From: Pseudomonadota bacterium
GTDB lineage: Bacteria; Pseudomonadota; Gammaproteobacteria; SZUA-229
Reading direction: 5' to 3'
Assembly (NCBI GenBank): GCA_015222965.1
Contig: JADFWF010000202.1
Location: 1 to 5,812 of the forward strand
Length of the DNA: 5,812 bases
Made by a program: the position numbers and the translations under genes. The notes under the pieces were generated by a model that was given only the letters and a program-made list of their open reading frames with translations, made no database searches and was not told where the DNA came from. Positions 1 to 5,812 of the stretch are shown here, piece by piece; position 1 is the stretch's first letter; every line of letters begins with the position of its first letter.

Positions 1-1907
1 GCATGGCCTGAAACAAAACCTGCATCAGACAGATCTTTCCACATCGCGGGCAGGTCTTCTTTTTTGATGCCGAACATATCGATACGCTGACCACCGGTCA
101 CTTTCATTTCCGGCACATCAAACTTATCGCAGACATCCGCTATCGCCCGTAACTCATCCGGCTTGACCAGACCACCGAACATACGCGGCACGACCGAATA
201 GCTACCATCTTTTTGAATGTTGCCATGCGCACGCTCGTTGATGAAACGTGACTGCAGGTCATCTTCATAATCTTCAGGCCAATGCGCCATCAGGTAATAG
301 TTCAACGCAGGACGACAGGCGGCACAACCGTCCGGTGTTTTCCATTCGAGGAATTCGCGAACCGCCGGCATAGTTTTTAACTCATGCTCTTTGATAGCAT
401 TGATCACATCATCGTGACCGTGATCGGTGCATTTACATACCGCTTTCTTGCTCGGTGTTTCGTCATAACCTTCACCGACAGTCGAAGCCAGGATCGATTC
501 AACTAAACCGGTACATGATCCACAGGAAGAAGATGCTTTGGTATGCGCACGGACCTCGTCCAGTGTGAAGATACCGTTTTTACTGATCGCCTGGACGATG
601 TCACCTTTGGTAACACCGTTACAGCCACAGATCTCAGCATCATCCGGTAACGACATCACCATCGTGGACTCACCGTGGCCAGCATCACCCAGATCATGCT
701 GACCAAATAATATTGTTTTACGGAAGTCAGCAACATTGGCGGCATCACGCATCAAGCTGAAATACCAGGTGCCGTCCATGGTATCGCCAAACATGACAGC
801 GCCTTTGATGACGTTATCTTTCAGCACTAGTTTTTTGTAGACACCGCTGGCAACATCCTGCATCTGCAGAACTTCATCGCCTTCTTCTTCATTAAATTCA
901 CCAGCAGAGAAAAGGTCGATGCCGGTCACTTTTAATTTTGTTGAAGTCATCGAACCGATATAACGCGTACTGCCGACATGCGCTAAATGATTTGCTGCAA
1001 CTTTTGCCTGCTCGAACAATGGCGCCACTAAGCCGTAACATTCATTGCGATGCTGCACACACTCACCCACCGAGTAAACAACAGGATCAAATGTCTGCAT
1101 GGTATCGTTTACCACGATGCCGCGTTCGCAATGAATACCCGCTTTCTGCGCCAGTTCGATATTAGGACGAATACCAACAGCCATAACGACAAGGTCAGCA
1201 TCTATTTCAGAGCCATCTGCAAACTTCACCGAGGTCACACGTTTATCACCGGCAATCTCTGCAGTAGAAGCTTCCATCAGGAAGGTCATGCCACGCTCTT
1301 CCAGCGAAGACTTTAATAGAGCAGAAGCCGGTTTATCCAACTGGCGCTCCATCAATGAATCAAGCAGGTGCACGACGGTAACTTCCATGCCTTGCTTCAT
1401 CAGACCGTTAGCCGCTTCCAGACCTAACAGACCGCCACCGATAACAACGGCTTTTTTATGGTCTTTAGCTGCTTGCACCATAATGTCGACATCATGGATA
1501 TCACGAAAACCTAGAACACCTTCTTTATCAGCACCCGGAATCGGAATAATGAACGGGTTAGAACCGGTCGCTATCAATAAACGATCGTAGGAAAACTCTT
1601 TACCGCTTTCTGTTATAACTGCTTTTTTAACGCGTGAGATTTCAGTTGCCGCATCACCGGTGATCAAATCGATAGCATTCTCTTCATACCATTCACGACT
1701 GTTCAGGATGATGTCATCAATAGTCTGTTCGCCTGCGAGCACGGGAGACAGCATTATTCTGTTGTAATTAGGATGCGGCTCAGCACCGATGACGGTAATG
1801 TCATACTGATCACTTCCCTTCTCATCTGATGTATTGTGCTTGAATAGCTCTTCGAGGGCACGCATGCCCGCCATTCCGTTACCGATTAAAACCAGTTTTT
1901 CTTTCAT
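1..1907 (-). CDS. nirB: Assimilatory NAD(P)H nitrite reductase, large subunit (5' 635 codons; runs off left edge)
   Basis: This cytoplasmic enzyme reduces nitrite to ammonium using NAD(P)H, FAD, iron-sulfur clusters and siroheme. Reading leftward from the ATG at 1907, the frame is open to the window edge. The N-terminus MKEKLVLIGNGMAGMR carries the FAD dinucleotide-binding motif (G9-N-G-M-A-G14). A second Rossmann motif, GGGLLG at 157-162, binds NAD(P)H. Two BFD-like [2Fe-2S] modules follow: Cys427/Cys429 with Cys462/Cys465, then Cys491/Cys493 with Cys528/Cys531. From about residue 550 the first nitrite/sulfite reductase ferredoxin-like half-domain begins, and it ends in the NirB-typical SDAGFVSGH. 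The siroheme/[4Fe-4S] cysteines and the stop lie outside the window; the family is about 850 residues long, so roughly a quarter is missing. The start is supported by a GGAG ribosome site (complement of 1914-1917) six bases upstream and by the sigma-54 promoter behind it. nirD and a nitrate reductase gene probably follow, but that is inference. Confidence 0.96.
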   Translation of the reverse strand, partial: MKEKLVLIGNGMAGMRALEELFKHNTSDEKGSDQYDITVIGAEPHPNYNRIMLSPVLAGEQTIDDIILNSREWYEENAIDLITGDAATEISRVKKAVITESGKEFSYDRLLIATGSNPFIIPIPGADKEGVLGFRDIHDVDIMVQAAKDHKKAVVIGGGLLGLEAANGLMKQGMEVTVVHLLDSLMERQLDKPASALLKSSLEERGMTFLMEASTAEIAGDKRVTSVKFADGSEIDADLVVMAVGIRPNIELAQKAGIHCERGIVVNDTMQTFDPVVYSVGECVQHRNECYGLVAPLFEQAKVAANHLAHVGSTRYIGSMTSTKLKVTGIDLFSAGEFNEEEGDEVLQMQDVASGVYKKLVLKDNVIKGAVMFGDTMDGTWYFSLMRDAANVADFRKTILFGQHDLGDAGHGESTMVMSLPDDAEICGCNGVTKGDIVQAISKNGIFTLDEVRAHTKASSSCGSCTGLVESILASTVGEGYDETPSKKAVCKCTDHGHDDVINAIKEHELKTMPAVREFLEWKTPDGCAACRPALNYYLMAHWPEDYEDDLQSRFINERAHGNIQKDGSYSVVPRMFGGLVKPDELRAIADVCDKFDVPEMKVTGGQRIDMFGIKKEDLPAMWKDLSDAGFVSGH

Positions 1908-1942
1908 CTGTGACTCCAAATAATAGTGCTTTGGAGTACTAG

Positions 1943-1958
1943 AGCAAGATGCGTGCCA
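1943..1958 (-). promoter_or_regulatory. Sigma-54 (-24/-12) promoter for nirB
   Basis: Read on the minus strand the site is TGGCACGCATCTTGCT. It has exact TGGCAC and TTGCT boxes, with the invariant GG and GC separated by exactly ten bases, as RpoN requires. The -12 C falls at 1944, which predicts a transcript start near 1932 and a leader of about 25 bases before the nirB ATG. The leader holds the GGAG ribosome site and is too short for a NasR-type antitermination hairpin. The box match and spacing are seen directly; use by RpoN is inferred from the consensus. Confidence 0.88.
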
Positions 1959-2029
1959 CTAATTTTTCCTCGCCAAATCGCCGCAAGATGGGCTTTTGAC
2001 AGGCCAGAACAATAACCTTGACAATAAAT

Positions 2030-2046
2030 TGCACCAATGTGGTGCG
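2030..2046. promoter_or_regulatory. NtrC-binding palindrome (shared enhancer)
   Basis: TGCACCAATGTGGTGCG matches the NtrC (NR-I) consensus TGCACC-N5-GGTGCA at 11 of 12 defined bases. The inner GCACCA/TGGTGC arms (2031-2045) are perfectly palindromic around ATG. The centre, about 2038, lies some 106 bp upstream of the predicted nirB start and about 129 bp upstream of the predicted transporter start. Both distances are normal for an enhancer-bound activator that contacts sigma-54 polymerase by looping. One good site between two divergent -24/-12 promoters suggests that nitrogen limitation switches on both transcripts together. A further half-site, TGCACCA, sits at 2061-2067. Confidence 0.87.
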
Positions 2047-2140
2047 AGCACAAAGCATCATGCACCATAACAAAGAACTAATATACTAATGCTTCACCGA
2101 GTAAAGGCGGCATGTTCCGTTATCAATACAATTTTTCACT

Positions 2141-2156
2141 TGGCACGACTTCTGCA
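2141..2156 (+). promoter_or_regulatory. Sigma-54 (-24/-12) promoter for the nitrate transporter
   Basis: TGGCACGACTTCTGCA has a perfect TGGCACG -24 box preceded by T, as in the extended consensus YTGGCACG. Its -12 box is CTGCA, one base off TTGCA. GG (2142-2143) and GC (2154-2155) are separated by the required ten bases. This predicts a transcript start near 2167, about 25 bases before the GTG start codon. It mirrors the nirB promoter on the other side of the NtrC site. The mismatch in the -12 box may make it somewhat weaker, but that is inference. Confidence 0.87.
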
Positions 2157-2182
2157 TTAGCACTAAAAAATAATATTTATAT

Positions 2183-2186
2183 GGAG
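2183..2186 (+). promoter_or_regulatory. Ribosome binding site that fixes the GTG start of the transporter
   Basis: GGAG lies five bases upstream of the GTG at 2192, which is good Shine-Dalgarno spacing. The nearby ATG at 2181 is in a different frame and overlaps this site, so it is not a competitor. The position also fits the short leader predicted from the sigma-54 promoter. Confidence 0.75.
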
Positions 2187-2191
2187 CAATT

Positions 2192-3664
2192 GTGGCTAAC
2201 AGTAACAAGTTGAAAATTTTTTCTTTTACCGGAAACATGCGAATCCTGCACCTAACCTGGTTTGCATTTTTTCTGTCTTTCATGGTGTGGTTCGCGCACG
2301 CACCTTTGATGGTAGTTATCCGTGAAACTTTTGGCCTGTCCGATCAAGAAGTAAAAGCACTGTTAATTCTTAATGTGGCGATGACCATCCCGGCACGGAT
2401 CGTGGTCGGCATGCTGGTCGATCGTTTCGGCCCTCGCGTCATGTTTTCTTCCATCCTGATACTCTCCGGTATCTTTTGTATTGCGTTTTCTCTGGCACAA
2501 AATTACCAGCAACTCGCAACGATCCGATTCTTACTGGGCTTCGTAGGCGCAGGTTTTGTTGTCGGCATCCGCATGATTTCAGAATGGTTTCCAGCCCGTC
2601 AGACTGGTGTCGCACAGGGCATCTACGGCGGCTGGGGCAATTTCGGCTCAGCCGCCTCAGCTATGCTGCTACCTACCCTCGCATTGATGTTTGGCGGTGA
2701 TGACGGCTGGCGCTATGCGATTGCATCTACCGGCATAATGGCAATGATCTATGGTGTTTTTTATTATTTTGCGGTCACCAATACACCGAAAGGCTCAACT
2801 TACTTCAAGCCTAAAAAGATGGGCGGCATGGAAGTGACCAGTAAATTTGATTTCTTTTTATACCTGGTCGTCAGTATCCCGATGTATGGCGCACTGGCAG
2901 TACTGGCATGGAAACTGTCTCCAGCAAATTTGAACTGGTTTGACGACAGTATCACTTACAGCATCTATGGCGTTCTGGCTGCGGTTTATCTCTATCAGTC
3001 TTATAATATCTACCAGGTCAATAAAGAACTATTTAAAAAAGATGTACCCGATATTTTTAAATACGACTTCAGCCAGGTGGCGGTTTTAAACCTGGCTTAC
3101 CTGGTAACGTTCGGTTCAGAGCTGGCGCTGGTTTCGATGCTGCCGCTGTTCTATAAAGATACTTTTGATATCTCAACCATACTTGCCGGTATCCTGGCAG
3201 CGATCTATCCGGTGATGAATTTGGTTGCACGCCCTGCCGGCGGCATCATCAGTGATAAATTCGGGCGCAAACGCACGCTTGTGGTTTTATTTACCGGCAT
3301 CGCTCTTTCTTTTGCCCTGTTAGCACAGGTAGATGCCAGCTGGGCATTACCGCTTGTTGTTGCCACTACCATCATCTGCGGTTTATTTTCTAAAGCGGGC
3401 TCCGGTGCTGTCTTTGCCATGGTTCCTCTCATCCAGCGCCGCATGACCGGACAGATTGCCGGCATGGCTGGTGCCTATGGCAATATCGGTGGCGTACTAT
3501 TTTTAACTATCCTGTCATTTGTTTCTTCACAGGCCTTCTTCATGTTTATCGCCGGGGCTGGTGCAATCGTACTGTTTGCTATCATCGTGTTCTCACGCGA
3601 ACCACGCGGTCAGATGGCTGAAGTGATGCCAGATGGCAGCGTTGAGATGATCGATGTCTCATAG
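2192..3664 (+). CDS. narK: NarK/NasA-type nitrate/nitrite transporter (MFS, NNP family)
   Basis: This 490-residue inner-membrane carrier would import nitrate, and possibly exchange nitrite, for assimilation. It carries the NNP hallmarks. There are two glycine-rich nitrate-signature segments, IYGGWGNFGSA (144-154) in TM5 and GAYGNIGG (427-434) in TM11. There is one substrate arginine in each half, Arg69 in TM2 and Arg347 in TM8, which I align by eye with Arg89 and Arg305 of E. coli NarK. MFS loop motifs are GMLVDRFGPR (73-82) and GGIISDKFGRKR (350-361). Besides twelve expected helices, hydrophobic stretches at about 221-241 and 255-273 lie between the two halves, so fourteen spans are possible. 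The start is GTG with GGAG five bases upstream, behind a sigma-54 promoter. NtrC control and the nirB neighbour argue for an assimilatory role (nasA in some nomenclatures) rather than a respiratory one. Family is certain; transport direction and nitrate/nitrite preference are not readable. Confidence 0.93.
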   Translation: MANSNKLKIFSFTGNMRILHLTWFAFFLSFMVWFAHAPLMVVIRETFGLSDQEVKALLILNVAMTIPARIVVGMLVDRFGPRVMFSSILILSGIFCIAFSLAQNYQQLATIRFLLGFVGAGFVVGIRMISEWFPARQTGVAQGIYGGWGNFGSAASAMLLPTLALMFGGDDGWRYAIASTGIMAMIYGVFYYFAVTNTPKGSTYFKPKKMGGMEVTSKFDFFLYLVVSIPMYGALAVLAWKLSPANLNWFDDSITYSIYGVLAAVYLYQSYNIYQVNKELFKKDVPDIFKYDFSQVAVLNLAYLVTFGSELALVSMLPLFYKDTFDISTILAGILAAIYPVMNLVARPAGGIISDKFGRKRTLVVLFTGIALSFALLAQVDASWALPLVVATTIICGLFSKAGSGAVFAMVPLIQRRMTGQIAGMAGAYGNIGGVLFLTILSFVSSQAFFMFIAGAGAIVLFAIIVFSREPRGQMAEVMPDGSVEMIDVS

Positions 3665-3760
3665 TTAAATTTTCATCATTGCGAGGCACGGAGCAATCTA
3701 CTGCTGGCAGCTCCGCCGCTTAAAGAGATTGCTTCGTGCCTCGCAATGACAATTAAATTT
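3665..3760. repeat. REP/MITE-like inverted-repeat element between 8-bp direct repeats
   Basis: Two 24-base arms, 3676-3699 and 3726-3749, are reverse complements at 23 of 24 positions. The one mismatch (G3691 against T3734) still forms a G-U pair in RNA. The arm begins TCATTGCGAGGCACG and ends AGCAATCT. From memory, CATTGCGAG...AAGCAATCT is a recurrent interspersed repeat motif in diverse bacterial genomes. The 26-base loop contains the small palindrome CTGCTGGCAG (3701-3710). The element is bounded by identical TTAAATTT copies at 3665-3672 and 3753-3760, which may be a target-site duplication or an extension of the stem through the self-complementary AAATTT. It fills nearly the whole gap between the transporter stop and the kinase start. 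No transposase is encoded. In RNA it would form a long hairpin, but no T-run follows, so it is not a standard intrinsic terminator. Confidence 0.88.
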
Positions 3761-3776
3761 ATGGCAAGATGAAACC

Positions 3777-5498
3777 ATGAGCACACAATTAAAAATCAGC
3801 CTCGGCCAAAGTTCTGACAAAGGCATCAAAGAGCGTAACGAAGATTTTTACGGTGCCTATATCCCTGAAGGCTCAACACTTGATAACAAAGGCATCGCCT
3901 GTGCGATTGCTGACGGCATGGGCAGCTGCGCGAACGCGCAAGAGGCCAGCGAACACTGCGTTAAAAGTTTTCTTAACGACTATTTCAGCACCCCTGAAAC
4001 ATGGACTGTCAAAACCTCAGGCGCAAAAGTTTTAACCGCGATCAATAACTGGCTATTGAGCAATGGCAATAAAGATCATGCCAATGGCATGGTTACGACT
4101 TTCAGTGCGATTGTTTTTAAATCGACCACCGCTCATATATTTCATATCGGCGACTCACGCATCTATCGTTTTCGTCAGAACAATAACTCGGCTGACTTTG
4201 AACTTATCACCACCGATCACCGTGTCTGGATTTCAGATGAGAAAAATTACCTGAGCCGTGCCATGGGCATCGACAGTCATCTCGACATCGATTACAAAAC
4301 ATTGGCGGTCGAAGAAGGCGATGTCTTTTTGATGACCACGGATGGCATTCATGACTATCTCAATGACCAGCAGCTAAAGACACATCTGAATACTGAAGCT
4401 TCGATAGAAGTAAAAGCGGACAAGATCACGAGACATGCACTGGAATTAAAAAGCCACGACAATATCACCTGCCAGATCATTAAAATTGAAAACCTGCCCT
4501 CGCAGGATGCTAACGAGATATATAACGAATTAACACGCCTGCCTTTCCCGCCACACCTCGGCCCAGGCATGACCATGGATGGCTACGAGATCCTGGAAGA
4601 AGTTCATGCCAGCACAACCTCACAACTCTATAAAGTTCGTGATATAGAAAGCAACGAACTGTTCATGATGAAAACACCATCGATCAACTTCTCCGATGAT
4701 CCGGCATACATCGAACGTTTCTACATGGAAGAATGGGCGGGAAAACGCATACAGAGTGATGCCGTATTAAAAATAATCGAACAGACACGTCAGCGAAACT
4801 TTTTATATTTCATCATGGAGTACATCGACGGCATAACGTTGAAACAATGGTCCGAAGAAAACACTTCGCCGGACTTTGAACGTGTAATCGACATCACAAA
4901 CAAAATCATAAAAGGTTTACGGGTATTTCATCGACTGGAAATGTTACATCGAGACCTCAAACCCGAGAACATCATGATCACCACGCACGGCGTGGTTAAA
5001 ATCATAGACTTCGGGTCGGTAAAAATTGCCGGCATTCAGGAGATCAGCACCCCGGTCGAACGTATCGAACTGCTGGGCACCAAAAATTATACCGCGCCGG
5101 AATATCTGCTCGGCATGGAAGGCAGTAACCGCTCTGATATCTATTCGCTAGGTGTCCTGGTATATAACCTGCTGACCGGTCACCTGCCCTACGGCGACAA
5201 GATGTCCCGTGACCTTAACTGGCGCACCTTAAATAAAATAAAATACGAATCATCGATAAAACACAACCCGATGATTCCCCTGTGGATGGACGGCGCCATC
5301 CATAAGGCCGTTAAAAAAGATCAACGCTCGCGCTATGATACTTTCTCCGAGTTCCTGTATGACCTCACCCACCCTAAAGAATCATTCATGGGTCAATCTG
5401 CGCCATTACTGGAACGCAACCCGACGGCATTCTGGCAGATCATCAGCGCTTTATTATTGCTTGGCAATGTAATCTGGTTATTCGTTTTCATCACATGA
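3777..5498 (+). CDS. Membrane-anchored PP2C phosphatase / Ser-Thr protein kinase fusion
   Basis: This 573-residue protein has two signalling enzymes with opposite activities on one chain. Residues about 5-238 form a PPM/PP2C phosphatase: RNED (20-23), ADGMG (45-49), GDSRIY (125-130), TTDG (187-190) and HDN (227-229). The expected metal-binding aspartates (23, 46, 189, 228) are all present. Residues about 268-532 form a Hanks-type kinase: Lys299 (MMKT), helix-C Glu318/319, HRDLKPEN (391-398) with catalytic Asp393, DFG (411-413), APEY (440-443), DIYSLG (454-459) and a late Arg (517/519). The phosphate-binding loop (about 272-288) lacks the usual glycines. A hydrophobic helix (about 551-572) at the extreme C-terminus should anchor it with both domains in the cytoplasm. 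The start at 3777 is the first usable ATG, because in-frame alternatives upstream hit stops; its Shine-Dalgarno is weak. It lies 112 bases after the transporter gene and 9 bases before mobA, so co-transcription is likely. Family is clear; substrate and signal are unknown. From memory, Pseudomonas aeruginosa has a kinase gene (PA1782) in its nasA-nirB cluster. Confidence 0.93.
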   Translation: MSTQLKISLGQSSDKGIKERNEDFYGAYIPEGSTLDNKGIACAIADGMGSCANAQEASEHCVKSFLNDYFSTPETWTVKTSGAKVLTAINNWLLSNGNKDHANGMVTTFSAIVFKSTTAHIFHIGDSRIYRFRQNNNSADFELITTDHRVWISDEKNYLSRAMGIDSHLDIDYKTLAVEEGDVFLMTTDGIHDYLNDQQLKTHLNTEASIEVKADKITRHALELKSHDNITCQIIKIENLPSQDANEIYNELTRLPFPPHLGPGMTMDGYEILEEVHASTTSQLYKVRDIESNELFMMKTPSINFSDDPAYIERFYMEEWAGKRIQSDAVLKIIEQTRQRNFLYFIMEYIDGITLKQWSEENTSPDFERVIDITNKIIKGLRVFHRLEMLHRDLKPENIMITTHGVVKIIDFGSVKIAGIQEISTPVERIELLGTKNYTAPEYLLGMEGSNRSDIYSLGVLVYNLLTGHLPYGDKMSRDLNWRTLNKIKYESSIKHNPMIPLWMDGAIHKAVKKDQRSRYDTFSEFLYDLTHPKESFMGQSAPLLERNPTAFWQIISALLLLGNVIWLFVFIT

Positions 5499-5507
5499 TC
5501 AAAACCT

Positions 5508-5812
5508 ATGAACAATTCCGATAAAAAAATCAGCTGTATCATCCTGGCTGGCGGCAAAGGCAAACGCGTCGGCGGCGTAGACAAAGGCCTGCTCGTATAC
5601 AGAAACAAACCATTGATCGAACATACTATCAACGCTGTAACACCACAGGTCGATGACATAATAATTAGCGCCAATCGTAATATCGATCGTTATAAAAATT
5701 ACGCTAAAAAAGTTATCTCTGACGAATCCGAAGATTATCTTGGCCCACTGGCTGGAATCGATGCCGCCTTGTCACACTGCGTCCATGATCTGGTTTTGAT
5801 CGTCGCCTGCGA
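5508..5812 (+). CDS. mobA: Molybdenum cofactor guanylyltransferase (5' 101 codons; runs off right edge)
   Basis: MobA transfers GMP from GTP to molybdopterin-bound molybdenum, giving the guanine dinucleotide cofactor used by bacterial nitrate reductases. The visible 101 residues contain the nucleotide-binding signature LAGGKGKRVGGVDKGLL (13-29), SANRN (54-58) and GPLAG (79-83). They break off at LIVAC, just before the aspartate-containing motif (CD-P) that continues outside. E. coli MobA is about 194 residues, so roughly half is present. The frame opens only at 5499 and ATG 5508 is its first start codon. No Shine-Dalgarno is obvious, so translation may be coupled to the kinase gene that ends nine bases upstream. 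Its place here suggests that cofactor supply is co-expressed with nitrate uptake, serving a nitrate reductase not seen in the window. Confidence 0.93.
   Translation, partial: MNNSDKKISCIILAGGKGKRVGGVDKGLLVYRNKPLIEHTINAVTPQVDDIIISANRNIDRYKNYAKKVISDESEDYLGPLAGIDAALSHCVHDLVLIVAC

Noticed and set aside
938..1590. Three plus-strand ORFs of 75-100 codons at 938-1165, 1050-1316 and 1288-1590
   Set aside because: They lie antisense within nirB, whose frame is continuous and rich in family motifs. Their predicted proteins are low-information sequences with no recognisable domain.
1996..2023. Two TTGACA boxes (1996-2001 and 2018-2023) resembling sigma-70 -35 elements
   Set aside because: Neither has a convincing TATAAT-like -10 box at 16-18 bases. 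The strong paired -24/-12 promoters account for the region better.
2078..2090. Short direct repeat ACTAAT-A-ACTAAT-like (2078-2083 and 2085-2090)
   Set aside because: Six-base AT-rich repeats are expected by chance here and match no known operator.
2121..2133. Possible IHF site TATCAATACAATT between the NtrC site and the transporter promoter
   Set aside because: The TATCAA half fits WATCAANNNNTTR and the location would suit IHF bending, but the TTR part is off by one base. It is too weak to list.
2086..2283. Minus-strand ORF of 65 codons over the control region and the transporter start
   Set aside because: It overlaps the sigma-54 promoter and the start of the transporter gene on the opposite strand, and has no recognisable protein family.
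3205..3465. Minus-strand ORF of 86 codons inside the transporter gene
   Set aside because: It is an antisense shadow of a confidently assigned membrane protein.
3676..3760. Intrinsic terminator after the transporter gene
   Set aside because: The stem is strong but is followed by ACAATTAAATTT rather than a T-run, and the sequence has the character of an interspersed repeat.

Overview
The window looks like a chromosomal nitrate-assimilation locus from a gammaproteobacterium of moderate GC content. The organism call rests on protein resemblance (NirB, NarK/NasA, MobA) and on the enterobacterial/pseudomonad-style NtrC plus sigma-54 control region. I cannot name the genus.

Layout. Positions 1-1907 (minus strand) hold the first 635 residues of the assimilatory NAD(P)H nitrite reductase large subunit, nirB, which runs off the left edge. 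Positions 1908-2191 are a 284-bp divergent control region. It has one near-perfect NtrC palindrome (2030-2046) flanked by two outward-facing -24/-12 promoters, one for nirB (1943-1958, minus) and one for the transporter (2141-2156, plus). Positions 2192-3664 encode a NarK/NNP-family nitrate/nitrite transporter that starts with GTG. Positions 3665-3760 are a small inverted-repeat (REP/MITE-like) element between perfect 8-bp direct repeats. Positions 3777-5498 encode a fused PP2C-type phosphatase and Ser/Thr kinase with a C-terminal membrane anchor. Positions 5508-5812 are the start of mobA, which runs off the right edge.

How it fits together. When nitrogen is limiting, phosphorylated NtrC bound between the genes would activate both promoters. 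The transporter brings nitrate in. A nitrate reductase, presumably encoded outside the window, reduces it to nitrite, and NirB (with NirD, also outside) reduces nitrite to ammonium. MobA makes the guanine dinucleotide form of the molybdenum cofactor that such a nitrate reductase needs. The membrane-tethered phosphatase-kinase lies between the transporter and mobA and is the least understood part. Its position suggests post-translational control of nitrate uptake or reduction, but no substrate can be read from the sequence.

No RNA genes, CRISPR arrays, transposase genes or clear intrinsic terminators were found.
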